Positions 43,598 to 54,539 of a DNA stretch of 64,000 bases are shown here, piece after piece; positions within the stretch are counted from its first letter, which is position 1, and the number at the start of each line of letters is the position of its first letter. Source of the stretch: Polytrichum commune (lineage: Eukaryota > Streptophyta > Polytrichopsida > Polytrichales > Polytrichaceae); assembly GCA_950295325.1 (NCBI GenBank), contig OX485806.1:45255169-45319168 (forward strand), given 5' to 3'. The position numbers and the translations under genes were made by a program. The notes beneath the pieces were generated by a model. That model made no database searches, was not told the DNA's origin, and saw nothing but the letters and a program-made list of their open reading frames with translations.

Positions 43598-44599
43598 CTA
43601 CGTATGGAGGGGCTCTACAATCCTTAGCGAAATGACCATTGCCACCACACTGATGACAATTTCCTTGAAATTATCTAGACTGATCGTTTCTAGGCTTATA
43701 CTCGTTTGATCTCGGCCTAGGTTGATCTCTCCTTGGTTGCACATCTCTGTTGCCATGCACATCAATCTTGTCGTATCCCTTATGCACATTGTTCTTGCCA
43801 TATGCTCGCATCTCTCTTGCGATGTGTGAGGGTTGAGATTTTTGATAAGAACCTCGCGGCGGCCTTTTAAATGCTTCAGCAGCATGTGCCTCCACAGCAA
43901 CAGCAGGATGAGCAACAACAACAGTAGTTGTATGGATCTCACATGCAGGTCGGGATTCCGCGTTCTTCAGCAGCAACTGTTGGTGTTTCTCCGCTAACAA
44001 GAGGTGGGACATGAGATTCGCGTGCTTCTTGAACTTCATGTTGCGGTACTGTTGGGATAAGATTGTTGTGGCAGGTAGGAATGTGGATAGGGTCTTCTCA
44101 ACCATCTCCGCTTCAGTAATTGTTTGACCGCAAAGTCAAAGTTGCACCACGATTCAATATAGCTCCATGTTGAATGTCACAAAGTTGGGAAAGACGAGCA
44201 CGCGCAAGTTGATCCTGTCCGTGCGCGCATGAGGGAGAAAGAGTGTCTGCTGATGATCAAAACAAACATGGAGTTGTGTCCACAGGTCTGCTGGGTCGTC
44301 GATCTCCAAGTATTGCAACCGAAGTGTCTGGTCCAAGTGTCGTCGTAGTAACAATAAAGCCTTCCACTTAGAAATTGAATATGTCCTTCTGGTTCATCAG
44401 TATAAGTAGAAGGTTTAGGAGATTTAGGAGGTTGTAGTGTGTTGGCTAAGTTTTCTGCACTTAAGAGTGTTCTAGCGTCATTGACCCATTCTAAGAAATT
44501 TGAGCCATCAGAATGTAGAGGTGGAAACATAAGTGTTTGAATTCTAGACTCTACTACATTTGGGTACGTAGAATGTGATTCTCTAGTATACCTATGCAT
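43598..44599 (-). pseudogene. Copia Gag with UBN2-type domain and zinc knuckle
   Basis: The start MHRYTRESHSTYPN at 44599 leads to FPPLHSDGSNFLEW and LLSAENLANTL. After a frame change come YLEIDDPADLWTQL and ARTDRINLRVL, the UBN2-type Gag pattern common in plant copia elements. TLSTFLPATTILSQQYR and LLLAEKHQQLLLKNAE follow in the next frame. A perfect CCHC knuckle (CHQCGGNGHFAKDC) lies at 43617-43658 in yet another frame. Each frame shift falls inside conserved sequence, so these are damage rather than programmed shifts. Confidence 0.82.
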
Positions 44600-44639
44600 A
44601 TTGAGATAATATGTATATACCAAAAATACAAACAATATT

Positions 44640-45227
44640 TCAGTATATTAGGATATACTGAATATATCAAAAGTCAGAGACATAATACAAAACAGTTTAT
44701 TGAAATTAAAATATTGTATTGGGTATACAATATATAGGTTAGTAAAACAGTATACAAAATGTTATACTGTAGACAATATACAAAATATAGTATGTACTGT
44801 ATATGGACAGAATATTGTTATCACTATGCAGACAATATTTAAATTGTATACAAACAGTATACAGATTGTATACAAAATACAAAATACAAACATAATGTCT
44901 GTATATAAGCAGGGTATATATACAGAGTATATATATAAAAAAATAGGATTAAAAAAGAGTGAGATAAAATACTTCTGAGTTAAGTCATAATACTTACAGT
45001 ATTAAGACAGAGTACGGGTATGCGTTGAAAACAAGTTAGTATATACTGGATAAAGTATACAAATAATATATATTTGTATAAAACATGATAGAATGGAGAT
45101 AGAATGCTTACAGTATTTGAGACTGAAAATATCTCAGAAAACTTGTGAGTATATACAAATAGTGTATTTTTGTATAAACATGGTATAGTCAGAAGACTTA
45201 CATTTTTTATACTGAAAATATAAAAGT

Positions 45228-45259
<32 letters not shown>

Positions 45260-45993
45260 AAGCAGAATAAACAAAACATATTAGTATTCAAGGAGAAAAA
45301 AATATATATATGTATATATGTTAGTGTTTGAAAATGAAATATATATAGTTAATAATTATATATATATGGCAATTTATATATATATATATCTAAAATGTGT
45401 TAGTAGAAATTTCAGCAGAGTTTCAGTATACTTTGCTGAACAAAATCAAAACGCATCAAAACAGGGGTTAGGTAGAATTGAAAAAAAATAAAAATTTGTG
45501 TGCTGGGCATGCAGGTAAAATCAGACGGTAACAAAATCAGGTAAAATTTCGGCAAGGTTTCGGTACATTTGTGCCGAATCATAAGCATAACAAAGCAAAA
45601 CAGGGGTAAGTCAAAAGCTGGTTGCTGGGTAAAAAGTGAAAATCTGGGTGCAGGAGAGAATCCTGGTAAAAATTTGGCAGAGTAACAGTAAAATTTAAAA
45701 TTTATGTGTGAAGCATAACCTTCCTATGTGAATTTTCTAAAGAAAATTGGGAAGCATAACGATTGAGGAATGTGGATTGACAGAATTTCAAAAGAGTATG
45801 AAGTTTTTGAAGTGAAGAGTAGGGAAATTTTTTGAGTTTACACAAGGAGTATACAAAACTGATATGATAATATGGCCAGAAGATCTACCTGACCTATGTG
45901 TCTATGTGCAAATGTATGTAATTCTAAGCCTACAGAATTCTCTCAAGTGTTCACTTGGTCTCCTCACAAGAGTAGAACTATGCTATCAAATTA
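44640..45993 (-). repeat. Copia leader, AT-rich with TATAC-type repeats
   Basis: From 44640 to 45400 the sequence is very AT-rich, with dozens of TATACA/TGTATA words and a (TA)n run at 45235-45260. From 45410 to 45660 a roughly 135-bp unit is repeated imperfectly (TTTCAGTATACTTTGCTGAA and TTTCGGTACATTTGTGCCGAA cores followed by AAAACAGGGGTTAGGTAG or AAAACAGGGGTAAGTCAA). No gene is seen. This is the untranslated leader between the 5' LTR and Gag, cut by the Harbinger insertion at 45993. Confidence 0.7.
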
Positions 45994-46014
45994 GGGGGGG
46001 CCGCACCCAGGGGT
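45994..46014 (+). repeat. Harbinger left TIR
   Basis: GGGGGGGCCGCACCCAGGGG follows the TTA duplication. It pairs imperfectly with the right end, with a one-base gap in the CCC run. Confidence 0.8.
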
Positions 46015-47906
46015 CCCAGCCCGGAGACGGAGCGGTAACCGGTCAAAATGCCCTACCGGAGGCCGCAAACGCCGGGTACAAACTGGGCAGTCTATAGGGG
46101 TGCCAGAGGCATGCTTGGGGCCTGACCTTGCCGGAAAACGGAGGCTCGCACAGGCTTCGGGAGGGTTTTCAACCGGTGCCTCAAAACAACTTTAGGGGTG
46201 GTCTTGGATGACAACGCGCTCCCCGAGGACAGACTCTGTCCACCACCGCCCTATCACAGCTGACTACACCGTCCCTCTTCGCAGGCACGCCCTGTAGTGT
46301 ACGTGCTCCGCTCCAGGAGTTTGCTTCGCGAGGGGGTTTGGTTGATGACACGGCAGCGGCAAATTTTGTTGCTCGCGCGTTGTCTGGGTTTAGCGGTTGT
46401 GGTCAATGCGTTTGATTGTGGCGCATCGTGGACGCCGAGTTGCCAGCTCGTTTTGGAGATTCGTCGCGTGCTCGGGAGGGTTGTTGTCCGGTGGGGGGGT
46501 TGAGCGCGGAGGGCCGCGGGCCGCTGTGTTTCGCAATCTGCGCTTCGGACCAATCTGGTGAGTGTGCTGGTGGTTCTCTTCTGGAGTAGAGATGTGCAAA
46601 CGCTGCGCACGCTTGTGCGTCTGTGTGTTGTGATGCCGCCAGGGATGCATACAGTCATGTTGGCGTGGGTCTCGGGAAGCTTGGGTGCGGTCAGAGCGCG
46701 CTCGAAAACCTCGCGCCCAATTTCCATCTCCATTCTCCCCTTCTCTTTGCGCCTCCTTCTGTTGTGCTCTTTCCGGGGTGGTCCGAGTTCTCATTTTCCC
46801 GCGCGCGCGGGCGTGGTTGGATTGGACACAATGTGTGCGTCCTGGGGTTTAGCGTGACCGTTGTTCGTGCGTTCCTTGCTGCTGCCGAATTTTGCACTGC
46901 CCTCCTGTTGTCGCGGAGGTCGCCCTGTCTTCCCTCCGTCGACATGTCGTCCAGCCGTCGCCATATCCATCCCTTTCTCTGTCTTCAGTGTATTGGTCGT
47001 CAAAGGCTCGGGTTTTTCTGCGTTCTGCACACTCTCTCTTCCGTCTCCTGTCATGTTGTGCTGGTTCTAGTCCGTGGTTGGAACTCCTTCCTTGCATATC
47101 ATGGCCCTCCCTGGGCTCAATGGCATCATTTTTGTGTTGGTTCTGCCACAATCTTCTACCAGCCAGTGATTGATGGCACCTCCGTTCAATGTGGAGCACC
47201 CTTATATGGCCCCTCATGCGCCCCCCGCATTGCACTCCCATTAATCAGAGCATTGCACTCACATTAATCAGAGCATGGAACTCCATGCTCGCACGTTTTT
47301 TCTTGATGATGTTCTCCTATATTTGAGTGACTGTGAGTTTGGGTGCGCTTTTGTGCGGTTGCGGCCGGTTGTTGCGATGATCATGTGTCGCATTCACGGC
47401 TCCTGCGGTCTCGACGCTCCCAAATTGTTTTCCGACTGTGGTATTGGTAAGGAGCTTCGCGGTCTTTCCTCATTTCTTATATACATCTCCATGTTGTGCT
47501 CCTGCCTTTGGTGTTGGTTCGATGTTCATCATTTTTCCCTGTTCTGCGTTGTTGTGTCTTCAAATTGTATTTACAACATGGCGCCCGTCGGTGCTTTGGG
47601 TAATGTGATTGCTGGGAGGATGTGGGGGTCTGGGGAGCATGCGTCCTTGACGAAACTACAGCTGCATTGCAGGGATTGTGTTGGTTGCCTGACTGTTGTG
47701 TCTGCACTTGGCCCCCAAACATGCGATTGTTGCTTGCTACATTGGAGCCCCCTTGCTTCCAGTTGAGGATGTATGCGTACATTGAGTCTGTGGGATTTGC
47801 GGCATCAATCCATGCTGGTTGTTTTATTTGCTTGCATTTTTTTTCCAGCAGCTGCATCTCTCACTGTGGGTGCTGCGTGTGTAATGGGAAGGTGCTCTGA
47901 CCCACG
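46015..47906 (+). other. Harbinger 5' region, GC-rich, no recognised gene
   Basis: About 1.9 kb precede the Myb/SANT ORF. The first 900 bp are CpG-rich (GCGCGCGCG near 46801). Open frames exist on both strands (46623-47267 and 47275-47766 on plus; several on minus), but none shows a domain and the composition alone could keep them open. It probably holds the promoter and 5' UTR, perhaps with untranslated exons. Confidence 0.4.
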
Positions 47907-48998
47907 ATGGAGGACATCGTCGATTTGGAGGGTGACTCGTATTTCCCCTCCACTCAACAGCCAGCCGAGGTGGAGGTCGAGCATGGACCAGGGTTCCCGG
48001 ACAACGACACGCCTTTATCCAGCAGTGCAGCAGCCAGGCGTGGCCGCGCAATGGGTGGAGCCAGTGGCAGTCGCTCGCTCCCAGGTCTTTCACAAACACA
48101 ATGTTCAGGTCCACACAAAGTGCGCGGACCCAACTGGACCGAGGCTGAGATGCTTGTCCTTATAGGGCAGAAACGTATCGAGTGGGATGGGAGGCACAAC
48201 TACAACCAACCTTCTCTGGCAAAGTTTGTCTACGGCACCATTGCGTGGAAATTGGTGTTGGCAGGGTGCATGTCTGTGGTGGGCTTCCGGGTGAGAGATG
48301 CCGACCATCTCACAAACAAGTGGGATGGACTGATAAAGGACTACAAAAAACTCAAGGATTACATAGAGGGAACAGGTTCAGCTAATTGGTGGGGGATGAA
48401 TAGAGAGCAAAAGAGAGATTTGTGTAAAACTAGGAAATTGCCTCTAGAGTTTAGTGAGTGCATGTACGCCGAAATGGAGAGCTTTGTGGGAAAACGCCAG
48501 ATTTTTGGGCATGCGGCAGACGTGGTGGACTCTGACCGCATCGGCTCGCCGCAGGCCAAGAACTTTGGCCGCACACCCCCCTCTCCACGCCCAACTATCA
48601 ATGTAGGTGCAAGCAGCCCAGCCACTAGTTCCACAACCGCACACAACAACCCCGGGGGTGGAACACCTGGAGATGATATTCCAGGTTCCACTGGCCGCAA
48701 GCGCAAGGCGGCAAGCAACGTAAATCTTGTGGATTTTGTGAAGGACTTTAACTATGAGTACCTTGCACGAGTGGAAGCACAAGAGAGGGACAAACGCTCT
48801 TGGAGGACTGAGGTAATGGCGCTTGACACGGCGCGAGAGGCCCGCATTGCAAACAAAGACGCTGAAGCTTCAAGCATGGACAACAAACTTTACGAATTGG
48901 AGGTGGAGAGGACTAGAAATTTGAGCAACATGACCACTGCATTGTTAATGTTGGCATCGTCCATGGACACCCTTACCAGGTTCATGTGTACAACCTAA
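47907..48998 (+). CDS. Harbinger ORF1, Myb/SANT-like (trihelix-type) DNA-binding protein
   Basis: The 363-residue protein has an acidic, Ser-rich N-terminus. At about 75-175 a Myb/SANT-like (trihelix) domain starts NWTEAEMLVLIGQKRIEWD and continues with the Trp-containing helices HLTNKWDGLIKDYKKLKDY and GSANWWGM. A Ser/Pro/Gly linker has a basic GRKRKAA patch (about 270), a possible nuclear signal. The C-terminus is a Glu/Arg-rich helix (RVEAQERDKRSWRTEV, NKLYELEVERTRNLSNM), probably a coiled coil. In PIF/Harbinger elements the partner protein of this type binds element DNA and helps the transposase enter the nucleus and act. The ATG at 47907 is the first in frame. The frame is intact. It is convergent with the transposase, with 185 bp between the stops. 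Confidence 0.85.
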   Translation: MEDIVDLEGDSYFPSTQQPAEVEVEHGPGFPDNDTPLSSSAAARRGRAMGGASGSRSLPGLSQTQCSGPHKVRGPNWTEAEMLVLIGQKRIEWDGRHNYNQPSLAKFVYGTIAWKLVLAGCMSVVGFRVRDADHLTNKWDGLIKDYKKLKDYIEGTGSANWWGMNREQKRDLCKTRKLPLEFSECMYAEMESFVGKRQIFGHAADVVDSDRIGSPQAKNFGRTPPSPRPTINVGASSPATSSTTAHNNPGGGTPGDDIPGSTGRKRKAASNVNLVDFVKDFNYEYLARVEAQERDKRSWRTEVMALDTAREARIANKDAEASSMDNKLYELEVERTRNLSNMTTALLMLASSMDTLTRFMCTT

Positions 48999-49183
48999 AC
49001 CCACTTCACATTTGTTTTTCATCTGCATCATGATCTTCTAGGATGTCTGCCTATGTAATCGGAGTTCTGGATGCGTACAAGGTAGTCTAGAAGGTCTTCC
49101 CTTGCCATCTTCCCTTCCAACAATGCCCTTTCCTTGCTCACAAGGCCCATTGGCCTTGGAGGGAGAAAGGCGTCCTCGCCGTC

Positions 49184-50749
49184 TCACCTAGGCAAGTCGT
49201 CCACGTCCATCAGTGGGAGGTGGCAATCCGCAAGTATTTGGTCCAATGTGCAGTCTTTGCTTGCCAATAGTATGTTGTGCAACACACAACATGTGTGTAC
49301 AACTATGGGCATGAAGTCGAGTTTCAAAGAGGACCTCCCGCCAATCTCCTTGAACCTCGCTTTCAGTATCCCAAACCCTCGTTCTACGCTCATACGGGTT
49401 GACGAGTGCTTGCGGTTGAACCACACCTCCTCGTGTGTGAGAGGCATACCCATGGGCCCCAGCTTGTATGGTGTAATGCACCAACTTAGAAGAGGGTACC
49501 CACGGTCCGCCACTATGTAGGGTGGAAATGGTAGTGCCGCAGGCCAGGTCATAGGATCGTCGTGGAATCCTCCCATGACGCCCTCCTCGACCTTCCGGTA
49601 CACTTCCGTGGACTTGAAGTGCGTGCTGTCATGCAATGAGCCGGGTGGTCCCGTGTTCACGGAAGTGAAATAGCACTTGCTGTCCACGACTCCCTGTAGC
49701 AAAATAGAGAAAGACTTGTTGCGGTTTCTGTGGTCTGCCGCCACGATACTATTGGGAGGTGCCGCAATGTAGATGTGTGTGCCGTCGATGGCCCCAATGC
49801 AATTCGGCATCCATTGTTTGGACTGGAAGGCGGCCGTCACCCTCGCCAACCTTCGCCCAACAGGCCAGGCAATTAGGTGTCCAAAATGAGAGCTTATGGC
49901 CGAACAAACTTGCCTCAAGATTCCATACACGGTGGACTTACCTAGTGCGGCTTTATCGGCCACAAGCGGTATAGATACACCATGCACGAGTTTGAACAAT
50001 GTGACAACGACCTTCTTCTCCACCCCAATAGGTTGTCTCCAATGAGTTTGTTGCCCTTGTATGAAAGGGCAAAGGTCGTGTACAAGCCTGTCGAATGTTA
50101 CCCTCCGCATTCTCAAAATGTCGTAGAACATGTCCGGTGTGTATATTTTGAATAAGGATTCTTCAAACCAGCACGTGGACCGGGGCTTCACGTACCACTT
50201 TGCATCCAAAAGTTGAATGTGCCAAGCTATGAGGTCGTGGACTTGCCTTTCGTGGGGGTGAGGTAAGACGTCTTCACCGGACTCAAACCTTTGAAATGCA
50301 ATGCTGGCATGGTCGGAGCAGGGCCCATGGTCGCCACGCCTAGCCTTTTTCCTATATGCAAGTTGGGTTCTGGTTGCCTCCATTGAGGTACTGTGCATGT
50401 GCAGCATCACCACCGCAATGTCAATGCTTGCCATTATGATGGGCACTATGGCGGCAACTTTGGCCACTGCGATTGACTGCTGGGTTGGTGAACTGTGCAG
50501 AGGCATGTTGGTTGCTGTCCCGTCGCGCGACACATCTGCGGTGCATGGAATCCTTGCAGGGACCGGAGGCGGAGACCACTCATCGCCACTGCATGCCACC
50601 GACAGGAGGGGAGACGTCGGGGATGGATGCAGAGGTGGAACTTCGCAGACAGACCGTCGTGGATACAGGGGTGGGGAGCATGAAGAACGGCGCTCCAGCT
50701 CGGAGCCGGAATGACTTGCATCGGTGTATCTCGGGCGTGCAGCCTTCAT
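49184..50749 (-). CDS. Harbinger DDE transposase
   Basis: The 521-residue transposase of the PIF/Harbinger (DDE_Tnp_4) family cuts and joins the element ends. The N-terminal 120 residues are Ser/Pro-rich and variable. A helix-turn-helix part follows (VVVTLFKLVHGVSIPLVAD, KSTVYGILRQVCSAI). The catalytic triad is in IGAIDGTHIYI (Asp), PYIVADRGYPLLSW (Asp) and SVERGFGILKARFKE (Glu). LHNILL near the C-terminus is also typical. The frame is complete and every acidic residue is kept, so it may be functional. The ATG at 50749 is the first Met; a non-ATG frame extends only two codons further. An upstream minus-strand frame could add a spliced N-terminal exon. Confidence 0.92.
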   Translation of the reverse strand: MKAARPRYTDASHSGSELERRSSCSPPLYPRRSVCEVPPLHPSPTSPLLSVACSGDEWSPPPVPARIPCTADVSRDGTATNMPLHSSPTQQSIAVAKVAAIVPIIMASIDIAVVMLHMHSTSMEATRTQLAYRKKARRGDHGPCSDHASIAFQRFESGEDVLPHPHERQVHDLIAWHIQLLDAKWYVKPRSTCWFEESLFKIYTPDMFYDILRMRRVTFDRLVHDLCPFIQGQQTHWRQPIGVEKKVVVTLFKLVHGVSIPLVADKAALGKSTVYGILRQVCSAISSHFGHLIAWPVGRRLARVTAAFQSKQWMPNCIGAIDGTHIYIAAPPNSIVAADHRNRNKSFSILLQGVVDSKCYFTSVNTGPPGSLHDSTHFKSTEVYRKVEEGVMGGFHDDPMTWPAALPFPPYIVADRGYPLLSWCITPYKLGPMGMPLTHEEVWFNRKHSSTRMSVERGFGILKARFKEIGGRSSLKLDFMPIVVHTCCVLHNILLASKDCTLDQILADCHLPLMDVDDLPR

Positions 50750-50755
50750 GACCAA

Positions 50756-53031
50756 AATCCTTAGTTAGAATTGCTCATTAGTTAGTGCAGTCACGTTAGG
50801 CCCAAGGTCACGCACTCAGCAGGAGCGGTGGCGATGGCGGCGACATTTTCATAGAATGTAGGTGTGCAAATGGATAGAATAACATTAGCAAGTGCGGAGA
50901 CCCATGTCAATCCCGCATTTTGGTGACACTGATTGTAACACTCACACGGCATAAAATTTTAATCTCAATTTCTGCACCAATGTGTGTTTCTATGTTTGTT
51001 TCTGCACCAATTGGTTATGTGGTTGTGTGCTGATAACATGAGCCTGTCCTGAATAACGGCGAAATAGCCGCAGGCGATGCAAAATGACATGCCCACTCTC
51101 TGCGATTTGTTTGTTCTTGATGCACTCCCCTCAAAGCAATCGAAACATTTCCCACAATCGTGCACGCAACTGAACGGAAGACCCATGCTGCTGCGTCATT
51201 CCGAAAGTGGCGGAATTGGGTTCAAGCATTTCCACATGGACGAGGACACTCAAATGGATGGGATAGATGCGGAGATGTCGCACAAACTTTGAGTGGCAGA
51301 TGGCAGATGGCACCCAAATGGAACGGCAAGTGAAGAATGCGTCGACATGCCAAAATCAAAGGAAAGCACTGCCCCGCACCAAACTGGATGTGGGAGGCGG
51401 ACAGACAAGGCAGCAAACATGCAGGTTGGCGGTGGGAAAACAAACTCAAACAAATTGCAGGAGAAATGAGGAGCACAGAGATTCCGAATGCACACGCCAA
51501 CAGGGGGAGGGGCACAATTGACACCGAAATCAATGGGCGGCAAAACACAGGGGAATAGAATTTCACAATGAAACCACTGGAGCATAGGCCAGTGTGATGA
51601 CAAGAATAATGCGGTGCCCAAAGGCACCACAAGTGTTTTGCGATAGACCACGAAAACTGAACTTCTAAAACTTGATGCACCTGTGGCTGCAGTGTTTGAA
51701 ATGCGGAGCCAATTGCTGCAAGCTTGGTCCTAATGGCCTCAAATGGGCTAACTAGTGCAGACATCTGCACCCGGGGAGGCACAATTCGCATCCCAGCGTC
51801 GTCGTCATGGAGCATTAGTAACAGAGAGCGTCCGAGGTCGTGCGTTGCCAAATCAGCCTCGGAGTCGAAACGGAGCATGAGCTCCCATAGGTTGCTGCAG
51901 TCCTCTTGTAGCTCCCACTTGCAGTACATTTTGATTAGGGGAAAAAGCTGCACGCAAGTGGCACACACCGCACGATGGGAAGGGAGGCATGCTAGATCTA
52001 AGCGGCGCCACACAAGTTGTCCTGCACGGACACGAACAGAAAGAAACCTCAACCACCCACTTGCGATGGACCGAACACAATCCAGCAACGAAAAGAACAT
52101 AAACAAAGCGGGAACAGACAAGTTGTGCAGGAGAGTGACGAACCCAACTTGGAGTCTCTGAACTCGGATTCATGGGCCACCGAATGCGAGTAGTATGCGA
52201 AGCACAAGAGTTTGTACCCCTCCCAGAAATCCTCAACTCTGAAACGACACCGCCAAAAATCAAAATAACACAGCATGCATGCATTTGGTCAATCTCCCCA
52301 AATGCAAACACGTCAACGCTGCAGCGACACAAACAAAGATGTTTCACCGTGGCAGGAAGCAAATGCAGAACCGGGCACAGAACACCACATTACAGGCGCC
52401 AGTGCTTATCGTCGAACACCTAAACGCAGACAGACATTGCGAATGGAGGGAACTTCTAGGTTTGCTGCACCCGGGACGGCGATACAGAGACAATGCCGTT
52501 GCAGGTTGAACCCTACATCCCAACTCTGAGGACAGGAGGGATCGACATCGCCTGGCTATGGAGGAGAACGCGCGACGGCAAAAATTAAGCATTAAAACCC
52601 CCATCAAACACAAAAACATTGGCAGAGTGCAACACACATTGACAGCTCAAATGTTGCCGCACATTGGCGGTCCACTCAAGCAAACACGAAGGATGCGAGT
52701 ATTGTTCGTCACCCAAAATGCAGCGCCCGCAGCTCGCTGTCGATCGTTGTTCCCGCCTCCATCTGCAGCTCATGCGATTCCTCAATCGCCCGCTTTCGGT
52801 CGTGCGTGCGCGAAGCGTGGCAGGCTCGAAAACCGTCCTAGTGCGCGGTGCCGCTACCACTCCTACCAGGGGGACCGACAGAAAAGTGGTCGATGAAGTC
52901 TGTCGTCCCCGGCCCCAGAACCGCCCACTGTGGCCTCCGGCCTGGCACCCACACAATGCCAGAGCTAGCCCCTCCTACCCGGTGCGGAGTGTCCGAGTAG
53001 GCCTTCACCCGTGCCGGACCCGGTCCAACAC
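50756..53031 (-). other. Harbinger 3' side with an unassigned 299-codon frame
   Basis: The minus-strand frame 52121-51222 has a protein-like middle (KWELQEDCSNLWELMLRFD, LGRSLLLMLHDDDAGMRIV, SPFEAIRTKLAAIGSAFQTL), ending at a good donor CCACAG/GTGCAT (51681/51680). It could be an upstream exon of the transposase transcript or an accessory exon; an acceptor candidate lies at about 50758. I recognise no domain. The outer part (52560-53030) is GC-rich. Confidence 0.3.
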
Positions 53032-53051
53032 CCCCTGGTGCGGCCGGGCCC
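53032..53051 (-). repeat. Harbinger right TIR
   Basis: Read inward on the minus strand: GGGCCCGGCCGCACCAGGGG. The TTA duplication follows at 53052. Confidence 0.8.
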
Positions 53052-53138
53052 TTAGTATGCCGAAATCTATCCTACCGCAAGCAGTTGTGTGTACGAAAAA
53101 TGTGGAAGAAAAATGTATCAGAAAATGGTAAGGCCAGG

Positions 53139-53155
53139 ATCAAGTGCTGATAACG
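53139..53155 (-). other. Copia primer-binding site candidate
   Basis: On the minus strand the bases after the 5' LTR (…CAACA) read CGTTATCAGCACTTGAT. This resembles TGGTATCAGAGC, the initiator-Met tRNA primer site of many plant copia elements, with substitutions. Confidence 0.55.
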
Positions 53156-53606
53156 TGTTGTGAGAGAATAAAGATGGTATTTTGGACAGTATAAAGGTGC
53201 AATTCTCTTGAGCTACCTGATACGGTAGAAGAAGGATTTATAAGTATTAAAATAATAAAATATTAGTAAGTGCCACTTGTCACCATCTGAAGCACCCACG
53301 TGTTGGCCATACCTACACCGGTTGAGGTCCATGTTTATACCCCCGGGATAACCGGGGTTTGACTGCACTAAATTAACTTAACTCCCTAATACCCTCGGGA
53401 TACCCGGTTTATAATCTGTAGTATTAAAGCCTCAATCTGCATATGCCCGGGTTAAGTCCCGGGTGACTATTAAACTATATACCCTGGGTCCAGGGTATCC
53501 ACCTTAAGCCTCAAATGGCTTTCTACCCTAAGCCTCAAATGGCTTTTACACCCTAAGCCTCATATGGTTAATACATCAGATTGTCTTTAATTCTAATTCT
53601 CTAACA
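53156..53606 (-). repeat. Copia 5' LTR, complete
   Basis: This 451-bp block starts TGTTGTGAGAG and ends TCTCTAACA (plus-strand reading). It matches 29795-29951 and 39786-40079 end to end, which defines the gypsy insertion in the other LTR. It contains short inverted phrases such as ATACCCTGG/CCAGGGTAT. Confidence 0.93.
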
Positions 53607-53929
53607 AGCCCGTTCTCGCCCACTTTGAAAAATTTCATCATACTCTTGGTGTTTCATTTGTTATCCTCGTGCTTGTTTTTTTTGTGGTTATAATTTTTTG
53701 GCCTTGGTTGTTCGACATGGTTGTTTGCACTTCCATTGTTCGATGAAGGTAGTAGAGTTTTGGGTGAGGGTTTGCATGATTAAGTATCTCGGTGATGTAA
53801 TGGATTAATTGGGAATCCAAATATTGAGGATAATAAAAAATTGTAGTGATGGATGTCCAAGACTAAGAAACATGGATGAAGAAAAATCAATGGATGCAGG
53901 ACTTTCAAAAAAAATGGTGAGGTTGTTTT

Positions 53930-54259
53930 TTGTTTGCTAAGAAAACGAGCCATCTTTGGCAGGCTTGTGTTTATACTTACAAAGAGGATGCCAATGAAGA
54001 TCATGTGGAAACATGGTTTGAGTTCAAGGAGTCCTTCTTGAATTCATTTTTAATGTGTGATCATATTTATATTATGATAGAGCACCAAAAAGACTTTAGA
54101 CAAGGTGCATTGTTAGTTCAAAAATACAAAGATAGATTCAACAAGTTGGTCAAATATATCCCACACTTGTATGACAAAGATAAACAAATATTCTCTAGTA
54201 CATGTTTCCAAAGTTCAATCAAAGATGATGTTAAGGTTCTAATAGCCTTATACACTTGA
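53930..54259 (+). pseudogene. Ty3/gypsy Gag fragment
   Basis: The frame reads LWQACVYTYKEDANEDHVET, then WFEFKESFLNSFL and FRQGALLVQKYKDRFNKLVKY. This fits the retrotransposon Gag pattern W..F...F......(QG)..V..Y...F..L..Y.P. The reading stops at 54259 and continues in broken frames (Lys/Glu-rich) to about 54540. No zinc knuckle or Pol follows, and no LTR is seen near it. It is an old, truncated relic unrelated in sequence to the Gag at 31724. Confidence 0.6.
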
Positions 54260-54539
54260 AAAAACCTTTAGCACGGCCTTAACATTTGAGGCGAAGAATG
54301 TTGAGTTAACTAAAGAGAAAGAATAATCTTTTGACATCCTTTGTAAGGATTGGAGCAATGGCAAGAAGATTGTGATCAAAGGTTTTCTATTCGGAAGGAC
54401 AAAACAACAACCAACTAAGCGGTAAACTTGACTACAAAGACCAAGCATAACAACAAAATAAAGGTTTGTGCTACAACTATCATGAATCAAAACATTTTGC
54501 CAAGGATCATTTGAAACCAACTAACAATATTAAATGCAA

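Larger units (their letters stand above)
45994..53051. mobile_element. PIF/Harbinger DNA transposon, apparently intact
   Basis: The 7058-bp element is flanked by TTA on both sides (45991-45993 and 53052-53054), the 3-bp duplication typical of PIF/Harbinger. Ends are imperfect inverted repeats sharing GGSCCGCACC(C)AGGGG over the first 20 bp. It encodes the usual two proteins: a Myb/SANT-like protein (47907-48998, plus) and a DDE transposase (50749-49184, minus), both open and with catalytic residues present. It is more GC-rich than its copia host. The clean duplication and intact frames suggest recent insertion. Confidence 0.92.
29795..53606 (-). mobile_element. Ty1/copia LTR retrotransposon with two nested insertions
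   Basis: LTR ends are TGTT...AACA, and the flanks AGCCT (29790-29794) and AGCCC (53607-53611) form a 5-bp target duplication with one change. The coding strand is minus: Gag, protease, integrase, then RT-RNase H between 44.6 and 40.5 kb, the copia order. The 5' LTR is on the right (53156-53606). The 3' LTR on the left is split by the gypsy element at 29952-39781. A Harbinger transposon (45994-53051) sits in the leader. Without these insertions the element would be about 6.9 kb. Coding frames carry stops, frameshifts and catalytic substitutions, so it is dead. Confidence 0.92.

Noticed and set aside
46254..47267. Several open frames on both strands of the GC-rich Harbinger 5' region
   Set aside because: They overlap in many phases, carry no domain, and are expected from CpG-rich composition.
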